Shown here: positions 6,958-15,245 of the stretch, piece by piece
How positions within the stretch are numbered: position 1 is the first letter of the stretch
Layout of the letters: every line of letters begins with the position of its first letter
DNA from: Massilia sp. UBA2604
GTDB lineage: Bacteria; Pseudomonadota; Gammaproteobacteria; Burkholderiales; Burkholderiaceae_D
Direction of reading: 5' to 3'
DNA: 15,604 nt
Assembly (NCBI GenBank): GCA_002339265.1
Contig: DDKG01000109.1
Span: forward strand, 1-15,604
Program-made: the position numbers and the translations under genes
The notes under the pieces: model-generated
Databases searched by the model: none
Told to the model about the DNA's origin: nothing
The model's input: only the letters and a program-made list of their open reading frames with translations

Positions 6958-7782
6958 ATGGACAAACTGTCATCACTGGTCGGTCGCCACTCGTTCAATG
7001 CACGCATCTTCTATAACGGGATGTTTTGCGAAGGCAATCAATTTACAGAAGACGGGATATCCGGACAGCTGCACGTGGTACGCGCCGGTTGCGTCGACTT
7101 CATCCATGACGATGGCTCGGTCATCCATATCACCGAGCCCAGCCTGCTGTTCTATCCGCGCGGCGCCAGCCACCGGCTGCAGGTGCAACCGAACCACAGC
7201 GCCAGCCTGCTGTGCGCGCACATCGTGTTCCAGGACGGAATGAGCAATCCTCTGGCGCGCATCCTGCCGCAGTGCCTGGTGCTGCCGCTGAGCGAGATCG
7301 CCGGACTGCAATCGACGCTCGACCTGCTCTTCGACGAGGCCGCCCGCAGCGAACCGGGACGCGAAGTGATCCTGGACCGCCTGTGCGACGTCCTCCTGAT
7401 CCAGATCATCCGCCGCGAGTTCGATAGTGGCAGGCTGTCGGTGGGCTTGCTGGCGGGGCTGTCCGACCGCCAGTTGTCGCTGGCGCTGGCCGCCATCCAC
7501 GAGCGGCCCCATGAACCCTGGAGCCTGCAGTCGCTGGCCCAGGTCGCCTGCATGTCGCGCGCCGCCTTCACCGAACGCTTCCGCGACGTGATGGGCGTTC
7601 CGCCTGGCGAATACCTGACGCGCTGGCGCATCGGCGTCGGCAGCCGCCTGCTGCGCCAGGGCATGCCGGTCAAGCAGGTCAGCAGCCGCGCCGGCTACAC
7701 CAGTCCCTCCACGTTCACGCGCGCCTTCACCACGATGATGGGCGCCTCGCCGCGCGAGTGGCTCAAGCAGGCGGCCAACTAA
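6958..7782 (+). CDS. AraC-family transcriptional regulator with N-terminal cupin domain
   Basis: A 274-residue regulator: a cupin-type effector-binding domain (about 5-155, with VVRAGCVDF at 40-48 and EPSLLFYPRGASHRL at 60-74), then an AraC/XylS DNA-binding domain at about 175-272. Helix-turn-helix 1 is SLQSLAQVACMSRAAFTERF (189-208). Helix-turn-helix 2 is VKQVSSRAGYTSPSTFTRAF (238-257), followed by GASPREWLK. Downstream sequence LALAAIHERPHEPW is typical of the cupin_6 subgroup, and so is an N-terminus of the form MD.LS.L, which is why I chose the ATG at 6958 over TTG 6802 or ATG 6832. No good ribosome site precedes any of them. It converges with the MFS transporter gene and may regulate it, a guess from position only. 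The effector is unknown. Confidence 0.88.
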   Translation: MDKLSSLVGRHSFNARIFYNGMFCEGNQFTEDGISGQLHVVRAGCVDFIHDDGSVIHITEPSLLFYPRGASHRLQVQPNHSASLLCAHIVFQDGMSNPLARILPQCLVLPLSEIAGLQSTLDLLFDEAARSEPGREVILDRLCDVLLIQIIRREFDSGRLSVGLLAGLSDRQLSLALAAIHERPHEPWSLQSLAQVACMSRAAFTERFRDVMGVPPGEYLTRWRIGVGSRLLRQGMPVKQVSSRAGYTSPSTFTRAFTTMMGASPREWLKQAAN

Positions 7783-7787
7783 TAAAA

Positions 7788-7819
7788 AACGCAGACGCCC
7801 TTACGGATGCGTCTGCGTT
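7788..7819. terminator. Shared hairpin terminator between the AraC and MFS genes
   Basis: AACGCAGACGC (7788-7798) pairs perfectly with GCGTCTGCGTT (7809-7819) around a 10-base loop. An A run at 7784-7789 on the left becomes a T run for minus-strand transcription, so the MFS transcript has a classical intrinsic terminator. On the plus strand the hairpin follows the AraC stop by five bases but is trailed only by TTAT-like sequence, so it is weaker in that direction. Confidence 0.85.
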
Positions 7820-7860
7820 ATGAATTCCTGCAAGGCGGCGCTCGAGGCCGCCATCGTCGC

Positions 7861-9021
7861 TTACTTCAGCAGGCGGGTGCGGCACGCCACCATGGCGATC
7901 ACCAGGGACAGGCCGCCCACGTAGGCGATGGCTGCCTGCATGCCGACGAAGTGGGCGACGGCGCCGATTGCCGGCGGACCCATCAGGCTACCGCTGTAGG
8001 CCATGCTGGCCACCGCTGCCAGGGCAGCCGGGCCCTGCGCGCCGGCGGCGCTGAACACGAACGGGAACACCAGGGCCAGGCCGACGCCGGCGATCGCGAA
8101 GCCGCCCAGGGCGACGTAGGCGTTCGGCGCCAGCACCGCGAAGAACAGGCCCGATGCGGCAACCAGCGCGCCCAGGGTCACCAGGCGCTTGGCGCCGTAG
8201 CGTTCTTTCATCTTGTCGCCGACCATGCGCGACATCAGCATCATCACCGAGAACGAAGACAGTGCCAGCGGCGCCAGGCCGTCCGACGCGCCGAAGTGCT
8301 CTTTCAGGAACAGGCCGCTCCAGTCGGCGATGCTGCCTTCGGCCATCGAGCCGAAGAAACCGAGCAGACCCAGCAGGACCAGCGGACCGCGCGGCAGCGC
8401 GAACTTCTTCTTCTCGACGGTGGCGCCGGCTTCATCCGCTTCCAGCAGGTTGACGGCGAGCCACAGCACCACGGCCAGCGGACCGGCGAGCATCAGGAAG
8501 TGGGTGGCCGGTGCGATCTTCATGCTGGCCATCAGGCTGCCCAGGGTAGCGCCGACCAGGCCGCCGGCGCAGGCCAAGCCGTGCAGGCGCGACATTTCCG
8601 ACTTGCCGCTCTGCTTTTCGCGGCGGGCGGCGGCCGAGTTCATGGCGACGTCGAAGGTGCTGGCCGTGATGCCCAGCATCAGGACTGCCATCATCAGGCG
8701 CGACACGTCCGGCGCCATGCCGATCGAGACCAGCACGCACAGCAGGGCCAGGCCCGCGATCATGATGGTCTTGCGCGCGCCGAAACGGCCCATCAGGAAG
8801 GACGAGATCGGGTACGAGATCACGGCGCCGAGGCCGCCGCACAGCAGCACCATCGACAGCGCCGCGTGCGACACATTGACGCCGGCGGCCAGGGCCGGGA
8901 TGCGGCCGGCCCACGAGCCCATGATCAGGCCGAACAGCGCGAACACGACCGGCAGCGAGAACAGCTGGGCTTGTACGAGTACGGAAGAAGAACGACGTGG
9001 AACAGAAACGGTAGTTTGCAT
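7861..9021 (-). CDS. MFS transporter (YbjJ-like)
   Basis: A 386-residue major facilitator superfamily protein of the inner membrane with about 12 predicted helices in two halves. The first helix carries LIMGSWAGRIPAL (32-44), typical of the YbjJ-like group. The loop 2-3 MFS signature appears as GRFGARKT (78-85), and its C-half counterpart is VGDKMKERYGAKR (267-279). DVAMNSAAARRE (124-135) and EGSIADWSGLFLKEHFG (228-244) are also typical of this group. A charged central loop (EADEAGATVEKKK, 194-206) separates the halves. The ATG at 9019-9021 has only a weak ribosome site. Substrate unknown. The upstream spacer holds a perfect 16-bp palindrome that could be a repressor site for this gene. Confidence 0.9.
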   Translation of the reverse strand: MQTTVSVPRRSSSVLVQAQLFSLPVVFALFGLIMGSWAGRIPALAAGVNVSHAALSMVLLCGGLGAVISYPISSFLMGRFGARKTIMIAGLALLCVLVSIGMAPDVSRLMMAVLMLGITASTFDVAMNSAAARREKQSGKSEMSRLHGLACAGGLVGATLGSLMASMKIAPATHFLMLAGPLAVVLWLAVNLLEADEAGATVEKKKFALPRGPLVLLGLLGFFGSMAEGSIADWSGLFLKEHFGASDGLAPLALSSFSVMMLMSRMVGDKMKERYGAKRLVTLGALVAASGLFFAVLAPNAYVALGGFAIAGVGLALVFPFVFSAAGAQGPAALAAVASMAYSGSLMGPPAIGAVAHFVGMQAAIAYVGGLSLVIAMVACRTRLLK

Positions 9022-9154
9022 GGAAGCCGCGAATTGTTAAATTTCTTGAGATGTAAAGTAATTGCCAGAGTGCTTTTTACAGCCCGGACGCGTCTGAAAT
9101 ATTTACGTCAGGAAGCTGATGGACGGCAATTCTAAACACCTTTTTTCGCTTTGG

Positions 9155-9170
9155 TTTTCCGTACGGAAAA
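9155..9170. promoter_or_regulatory. Perfect 16-bp palindrome, probable repressor operator
   Basis: TTTTCCGTACGGAAAA is its own reverse complement over all 16 bases. It lies 134 bases upstream of the MFS start codon. Size and symmetry fit a dimeric regulator such as TetR or MarR, but no such gene lies in the window, so the regulator is unknown. Confidence 0.5.
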
Positions 9171-9303
9171 ATATTTGAGGTCGTTGTATTGCGCTGACGC
9201 AAAGATGACAACTTACTTGCTGGACACATATCGAAACCTGACCGTTCGATAGGCTTTGCATACGGAGAAGGGTGGATTTAACAGCAGATGTAACCATTTA
9301 TTG

Positions 9304-9342
9304 CTGAGTCACTCGACATGCAGTCGACGCTCAGTATTTTTT
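9304..9342 (+). other. Hairpin followed by a T tract with no upstream gene
   Basis: On the plus strand CTGAG (9304-9308) pairs with CTCAG (9330-9334), and TCGAC (9313-9317) with GTCGA (9323-9327) around an ATGCA loop, with a 4x2 internal loop between them. TATTTTTT follows at 9335-9342. It resembles an intrinsic terminator, but no plus-strand gene precedes it. It may end a small RNA starting near 9200, or it may be fortuitous. Confidence 0.3.
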
Positions 9343-9546
9343 GCATTGCAGCAATTTCACTCGAAAACGGAGAGCTTTTCGCGCCCAGGAACGTATCCGT
9401 CGAGCCAGAACAAGCACTGCCGCGACCAGTCCGCGTTCGTGATCTCCGGTCATAGACACTTGCACATCCCAGCCACAAAAGTATTCCTCCAATTGTTAAA
9501 TCCGCCTGCACCGACGACACTGATTCGCAAGGGGATGACAGGCGAT

Positions 9547-9572
9547 AAAAAAGGGCCGCCCTCGGGCGGCCC
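9547..9572 (-). terminator. Intrinsic terminator of the alpha/beta hydrolase gene
   Basis: GGGCCGCC (9553-9560) pairs with GGCGGCCC (9565-9572) around a CTCG loop. The A run at 9547-9552 gives six T residues directly after the stem on the minus strand. It lies 18 bases beyond the hydrolase stop codon. Confidence 0.92.
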
Positions 9573-9590
9573 AACAGGGAGCAGCAAACT

Positions 9591-10616
9591 TTACTTGGCC
9601 AGGTGTTTTTTCAGTTCGGTGCCGGCCTGCAGCACTTGCGAACGCACGCCCGGCACGGTGGCCAGCGGATTGAGCAGGCCGAAGTCGTGGATCATGCCGT
9701 TGTAGCGAGTGACGGTCACGTCGACGCCGGCCTGGTCCAGCTTGCGGCCATAGGCTTCGCCTTCGTCACGCAGCACGTCGTTCTCGGCTGTCTGGATCAG
9801 CGCCGGCGGCAGGCCCTTCAGTTGCGGCAGGGTGGCTTGCAGCGGCGAGGCATAGATCTCCTTGCGCTTGGCGGCGTCCTTCGTATAGCTGTCCCAGAAC
9901 CACTTCATCATATTGCGGGTCAAGAAGTGTCCTTCTGCAAACTGCTTGTACGAACCGGTCTCGAAGTTGGCGTCGGTCACCGGCCACATCAGCACCTGGT
10001 AGCGCAATTTCGGTCCACCTTTATCCTTGAGCATCAGGGTCAGCGCGGCCGCCATATTGCCACCGACGCTATTGCCCGCCACTGCCAGGCGGCTGCCGTC
10101 GATATTCAGTTCCTTGCCATGTTCCGCCACCCACTTGGTCGCGGCATAGATCTCGTTGATCGCCACGCCGTAGCCGGCTTCCGGCGAGCGGGTATAGTCG
10201 ACGAACACCGCCACCGCACCCGAGCTCTCGACCACGTCGCGCACCAGGCGTTCGTGGGTCGGGTAGTCGCCCAGCACCCAGCCGCCGCCGTGGATGAACA
10301 TGAAGGCGGGAAGCTCACCCTTGACGCCGGCGGGACGCACGATCTTCAGCTTGATCTGCTTGCCGTCGACGGTGATCACCTTGTCCGACACATCGGCCTT
10401 GGGCAAGTTCACCTTGACGCTTTTTTGCGCGCCTTCCAGCACCTTACGGGCGTCGGCTGGCGACAGCTGCTCGATCGGCTTGCCGCCGCCGGAGTTGAGC
10501 GCGGTCAGGAATTCGGCGGTACGGCGTTCGACGGTCGGGGCGATATCGGCGGCCGCGGCGGCGCCGTAGGTCAGGGCCAGGGATGCGGCGACAAGGGCTT
10601 TGCTCAGGGTGTTCAT
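9591..10616 (-). CDS. Exported alpha/beta hydrolase, HSL-type esterase
   Basis: A 341-residue esterase/lipase-like enzyme of the hormone-sensitive-lipase family. An N-terminal signal peptide (MNTLSKALVAASLALTYG then an Ala stretch, cleavage near residue 23) predicts export to the periplasm. The oxyanion motif is HGGGW (109-113). The nucleophile elbow is GNSVGG with Ser183 (family usually GDSAGG). The rest of the triad is Asp280 in NDVLRDEGE and His310 in GMIHDFG. I chose the ATG at 10614-10616 because AGGAAG lies seven bases upstream and the signal peptide starts there; the longer frame to 10706 adds a non-signal extension. It has its own terminator and a likely promoter with a perfect -10, so it is probably a single-gene unit. 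The natural ester substrate cannot be inferred. Confidence 0.92.
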   Translation of the reverse strand: MNTLSKALVAASLALTYGAAAAADIAPTVERRTAEFLTALNSGGGKPIEQLSPADARKVLEGAQKSVKVNLPKADVSDKVITVDGKQIKLKIVRPAGVKGELPAFMFIHGGGWVLGDYPTHERLVRDVVESSGAVAVFVDYTRSPEAGYGVAINEIYAATKWVAEHGKELNIDGSRLAVAGNSVGGNMAAALTLMLKDKGGPKLRYQVLMWPVTDANFETGSYKQFAEGHFLTRNMMKWFWDSYTKDAAKRKEIYASPLQATLPQLKGLPPALIQTAENDVLRDEGEAYGRKLDQAGVDVTVTRYNGMIHDFGLLNPLATVPGVRSQVLQAGTELKKHLAK

Positions 10617-10718
10617 GGTGCTTCCTTTCTTGTTGGGTTCTGGAATGGCGGGGCCATCTGCGACATTAGCAGTGCGCCGCGCGCCTTCATTGCATAAACG
10701 GATCATTTGGTGGTAGCG

Positions 10719-10751
10719 GCGATCAGGTGATTATATCCACGATTAGATCGC
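10719..10751 (-). promoter_or_regulatory. Probable promoter of the alpha/beta hydrolase gene, inside a dyad
   Basis: The minus strand has a perfect TATAAT -10 box at 10730-10735, about 114 bases before the hydrolase ATG. No good -35 lies at the right distance (GTAGTG at 10753-10758), which suggests an activator or weak basal use. GCGATC (10719-10724) and GATCGC (10746-10751) form an inverted repeat flanking the -10. Confidence 0.45.
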
Positions 10752-10812
10752 GCACTACCTATTCATTATGGCTAGTTGCACATTCACCCGGTTTGCCCGG
10801 GCGAGCAGCGCA

Positions 10813-11238
10813 TCACACCAGTTGCAGGGTCACATCGATATTGCCGCGGGTCGCGTTCGAGTACGGGCAGACGATATGGGCCCGGTCGACCAGCGTTTGC
10901 GCTTCGTCGGCCGGCACGCCCGGCAGACTGATCTTCAGGGTGACTTCGATGCCGAAGCCGGTCGGGATCGGTCCGATGCCGACGCTGCCCTCCACCGACA
11001 CGTCCGGGGAGATTTTCAGCTTGTCGCGGGCGGCGACAAATTTCATGGCGCCCAGGAAGCAGGCCGAGTAGCCGGCTGCGAACAGCTGTTCGGGGTTTGT
11101 GCCTTCAAGGCCATTGCCGCCCAGTTCTTTCGGGGTGGTCAGTTTCACGTCCAGCACGCCGTCCGAGGAAACGGCGCGGCCTTCGCGGCCGCCGGTGGCT
11201 TTGGCGCTTGCACGGTAGAGAACTTTGTCGATTGCCAT
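10813..11238 (-). CDS. ohr: Organic hydroperoxide resistance protein (Ohr peroxidase)
   Basis: Ohr is a thiol peroxidase that reduces organic hydroperoxides with lipoylated proteins as reductant and acts in the cytoplasm as a dimer. The 141-residue product is the standard length. The peroxidatic cysteine is Cys60 in GYSACFLGA and the resolving one is Cys124 in [11 protein letters not shown]. The catalytic Arg18 (GGREGR) and Glu50 ([11 protein letters not shown]) are present. The C-terminus NIDVTLQLV is typical. The ATG at 11236-11238 follows GGAG by seven bases. Upstream AT-rich palindromes suggest OhrR-type control, but no MarR/OhrR gene lies in this window; the upstream neighbour is a LacI-type regulator instead. 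A short hairpin (CCCGG/CCGGG, 10787-10801) after the stop lacks a T tract and is a poor terminator. Confidence 0.96.
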   Translation of the reverse strand: MAIDKVLYRASAKATGGREGRAVSSDGVLDVKLTTPKELGGNGLEGTNPEQLFAAGYSACFLGAMKFVAARDKLKISPDVSVEGSVGIGPIPTGFGIEVTLKISLPGVPADEAQTLVDRAHIVCPYSNATRGNIDVTLQLV

Positions 11239-11283
11239 GATGAAACTCCTTGTCGTCGTCGGCGGCGCTTGCCGCCCAGTTTA

Positions 11284-11301
11284 ATTAAATTGCGATTTAA
11301 T
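11284..11301. promoter_or_regulatory. AT-rich palindrome, probable OhrR-type operator
   Basis: ATTAAAT-TGCG-ATTTAAT is an inverted repeat with 7-base arms, 46 bases upstream of the ohr start. Its right half GCGATTTAAT recurs exactly at 11391-11400 inside the ohr promoter. OhrR/MarR sites in Proteobacteria are AT-rich palindromes of this general type. Confidence 0.55.
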
Positions 11302-11376
11302 AGCGCACTATATAAATAATTGCTGCCTTGGCCCGCCGACTCGTTTGCTTGTCCGTTCGGCGTTTCCATGGAAAGC

Positions 11377-11405
11377 ATATTACATAGCTCGCGATTTAAT
11401 TGCAA
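11377..11405 (-). promoter_or_regulatory. Probable ohr promoter with an overlapping operator half
   Basis: On the minus strand TTGCAA (11400-11405) and TAATAT (11377-11382) are separated by exactly 17 bases. The spacer begins with ATTAAATCGC (reverse of 11391-11400), the element shared with the palindrome at 11284-11301, so a repressor bound there would block RNA polymerase. Boxes match the consensus at four of six positions each. Confidence 0.5.
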
Positions 11406-11414
11406 GCGATTAGT

Positions 11415-11429
11415 GTTACAAGATGTAAC
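11415..11429. promoter_or_regulatory. Perfect dyad GTTACA-N3-TGTAAC upstream of the ohr promoter
   Basis: GTTACAAGATGTAAC has perfect 6-base arms around a 3-base centre. It lies 20 bases past the lacI-type stop and about 10 bases upstream of the putative ohr -35. No T tract follows on the minus strand, so it is more like an operator than a terminator. Confidence 0.4.
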
Positions 11430-11449
11430 TGCCTGCCTTGCGCAGAAGA

Positions 11450-12460
11450 TCAAAGCAGTCGGACGGATTCCCTGACGATCAGACTCAACTGAGGCACCTC
11501 GCCCTCCGGCTGCTCGTGCGCCAGCATCGCCAGCATCCGGCGTCCGATGCCGATCCCGGCGTCGTACAGCGGCTGGCGCACCGTGGTCAGGGGTGGCGTC
11601 GTATACATCGAGCTTTCCAGGTCGTCGAAGCCGACGAGAGAGATGTCTTCCGGCACCCGGATATTGCGCCGGTACAGCGCCAGCCGCGCCCCATACGCCG
11701 TCAGGTCGTTGGCGGCGAAGATCGCGGTGAAGCGCTGGTTCGTCGCCAGCAGCCCGTTCAGCGCCATCAAGCCGCCGGACTCGCTGAAGTCGCCCGCCAC
11801 CACCAGCCGCGGATCGGCCTCGATCCGATGCTTGGCCAGGGTGTCGTGGTAGCCGGCCAGGCGCGCCCGCGCGTCGCGGTGGTCGTCCGGGCCGGTGATG
11901 TGGGCGATGCGGCGGTGGCCTTGCGCGATCAGGTATTCCACCGCCTCGCAGGCGCCGCGGTAGTTGTCGAGGCAAAAGCCGTGGGTCCGCGCGCCCTGGA
12001 CGTCGCGGCCGAAGGCGACGATCGGCACCCGCTTCGAGAAATCGAGGATCTGCTGGTCGCTCATGTTCCCGGTCAGGATCGCCACGCCGTCGACGCGGCG
12101 CCCGATCAGGAGCTCGACCCGCTCGGCCTCTTCGTCGGCATGCCAGTGCCCGCTCATGATCAGGAGCGCGTAGCCGGACGCCTTGACCGCATCCTCGATG
12201 CCGACCATGGCGCGGTTGAAGTAGCCGCTCTCGAGCGACTGGGTCAGCACGCCGATGGTGCGGGTGCTGCCGATCTTGAGGCTTTGCGCCAGGCGGTTCG
12301 GCTTGTAGTTCAGTTCATCGATGACGCGCTCGATGGTGCGGCGCTTGTCCTCGGACACCTTGGCGGTGCCGTTCAGGAAGCGCGAAACGGTGGCGGGAGA
12401 GACGCCGGCAGCGGTGGCGACCTGGTACAGGGTGCTGGTGCTGCTCTCGACGTTTTTCAT
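11450..12460 (-). CDS. LacI-family transcriptional repressor (sugar-responsive)
   Basis: A 336-residue LacI/GalR regulator. The helix-turn-helix is at 10-31 (TLYQVATAAGVSPATVSRFL), followed by the hinge NRLAQSL (55-61). The periplasmic-binding-protein-like sensor domain runs from about 67 (TRTIGVLTQSLESGYFN) to the end, with landmarks RVDGVAILT (122-130), GHRRIAHITGP (181-191), IFAANDLTAYGA (247-258) and VGFDDLE (276-282). The ATG at 12458-12460 has GGAAAG upstream. The gene is divergent from the TonB-dependent receptor, whose promoter carries LacI-type palindromes, so the receptor and possibly the GH1 gene are its likely targets. The inducer is inferred to be a beta-glucoside or its product from the GH1 neighbour; the sequence alone does not show it. 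Confidence 0.93.
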   Translation of the reverse strand: MKNVESSTSTLYQVATAAGVSPATVSRFLNGTAKVSEDKRRTIERVIDELNYKPNRLAQSLKIGSTRTIGVLTQSLESGYFNRAMVGIEDAVKASGYALLIMSGHWHADEEAERVELLIGRRVDGVAILTGNMSDQQILDFSKRVPIVAFGRDVQGARTHGFCLDNYRGACEAVEYLIAQGHRRIAHITGPDDHRDARARLAGYHDTLAKHRIEADPRLVVAGDFSESGGLMALNGLLATNQRFTAIFAANDLTAYGARLALYRRNIRVPEDISLVGFDDLESSMYTTPPLTTVRQPLYDAGIGIGRRMLAMLAHEQPEGEVPQLSLIVRESVRLL

Positions 12461-12496
12461 GAAGCTTTCCGGAATCCAAGGCAGTTTGTTGCTTGA

Positions 12497-12505
12497 AGTA
12501 TATCA
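12497..12505 (-). promoter_or_regulatory. Extended -10 promoter of the lacI-type gene
   Basis: On the minus strand TGATATACT gives an extended -10 (TG-N-TATACT), 37 bases upstream of the start codon. The -35 region is weak (CCTTTC), as often with extended -10 promoters. Confidence 0.5.
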
Positions 12506-12542
12506 CCGATACTCACCCGGAAAGGATGGAAAGCGCGACATC

Positions 12543-12557
12543 ATGAAAATCTTTCAT
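12543..12557. promoter_or_regulatory. Operator-like palindrome ATGAAA-N3-TTTCAT in the divergent region
   Basis: ATGAAAATCTTTCAT has perfect 6-base arms and carries the TGAAA/TTTCA half-sites of the receptor operators, but with a 3-base centre instead of 4. It lies about 45 bases upstream of the regulator's -10 and about 98 bases from the first receptor operator, which could allow autoregulation or looping. Confidence 0.4.
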
Positions 12558-12612
12558 AGAAATGCCGTCGTTGAGATGCAACAAACCCGGCGAGCGTTTT
12601 CACAAATTCTAA

Positions 12613-12642
12613 TTGACATTTTTTTACGGATGAAACTACTAT
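12613..12642 (+). promoter_or_regulatory. Promoter of the TonB-dependent receptor gene
   Basis: A perfect -35 TTGACA (12613-12618) is followed after 18 bases by TACTAT (12637-12642). The transcription start would be near 12649, giving an untranslated leader of about 95 bases. The first operator begins at the last base of the -10. Confidence 0.65.
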
Positions 12643-12655
12643 GAAACCGTTTTCA
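12642..12655. promoter_or_regulatory. LacI-type operator 1 over the receptor transcription start
   Basis: TGAAACCGTTTTCA matches the general LacI-family palindrome with a central CG (TGAAA..CG..TTTCA pattern); one pair is mismatched. It overlaps the -10 and the predicted start, the classical place for repression. Confidence 0.65.
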
Positions 12656-12663
12656 GAATTGAT

Positions 12664-12675
12664 GAAATCGATTTC
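12664..12675. promoter_or_regulatory. LacI-type operator 2 in the receptor leader
   Basis: GAAATCGATTTC is a perfect 12-bp palindrome with a central CG. Its centre is 21 bp, two helical turns, from that of operator 1, so two repressor dimers would lie on the same DNA face. Confidence 0.6.
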
Positions 12676-12688
12676 TCATCAATCCATG

Positions 12689-12702
12689 TGTTAGCGCTCT
12701 CA
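12689..12702. promoter_or_regulatory. Possible third LacI-type site in the receptor leader
   Basis: TGTTAGCGCTCTCA follows the pattern TG-N2-AGCGCT-N2-CA, a form seen for LacI-family sites with an AGCGCT core. It is 26 bp centre to centre from operator 2 and differs from it in the core, so it may bind another regulator or be fortuitous. Confidence 0.35.
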
Positions 12703-12743
12703 GCGCCGCGATTCATCCATAAAACAATACTCGGAGACAAGCA

Positions 12744-15167
<2,424 letters not shown>

Positions 15168-15178
15168 GCCGCAGCACG

Positions 15179-15208
15179 GCAGGCCCGTTTCCGCGGGCCT
15201 GCTTTTTT
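15179..15208 (+). terminator. Strong intrinsic terminator after the TonB-dependent receptor
   Basis: GCAGGCCCG (15179-15187) pairs perfectly with CGGGCCTGC (15194-15202) around a TTTCCG loop, followed by six T residues (15203-15208). It lies between the receptor stop and the GH1 start, only 37 bases before the latter. Confidence 0.93.
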
Positions 15209-15245
15209 GTTTTCACGCGGGTTCGCCCCAAGATTCGAAAATTCC

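Larger units (their letters stand above)
9022..9590. other. 569-base low-GC intergenic region with palindromes, no convincing gene
   Basis: GC content falls well below the flanking genes. Short open frames here (9103-9297 and 9278-9574 minus, 9256-9705 plus) have no recognisable domain, no ribosome site and atypical codon use, so I do not call them. The stretch contains the perfect palindrome at 9155-9170, a TTGCG-CTGA-CGCAA dyad at 9189-9202, a hairpin followed by a T tract at 9304-9342, a repeated AATTGTTAAAT (9032-9042 and 9491-9501) and the terminator of the downstream minus-strand hydrolase (9547-9572). The MFS promoter should lie in the part nearest 9022, but I cannot place it with confidence. 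Confidence 0.5.

Noticed and set aside
7807..9135. 442-codon plus-strand frame opposite the MFS gene
   Set aside because: Gln/His/Arg-rich antisense translation, begins inside the terminator hairpin; the minus strand encodes a clear MFS protein.
9278..9574. 98-codon minus-strand frame in the low-GC spacer
   Set aside because: Starts inside the hydrolase terminator stem, has no ribosome site or domain, and shows random-looking composition.
10787..10801. CCCGG/CCGGG hairpin as ohr terminator
   Set aside because: Only five base pairs and no T tract on the minus strand.
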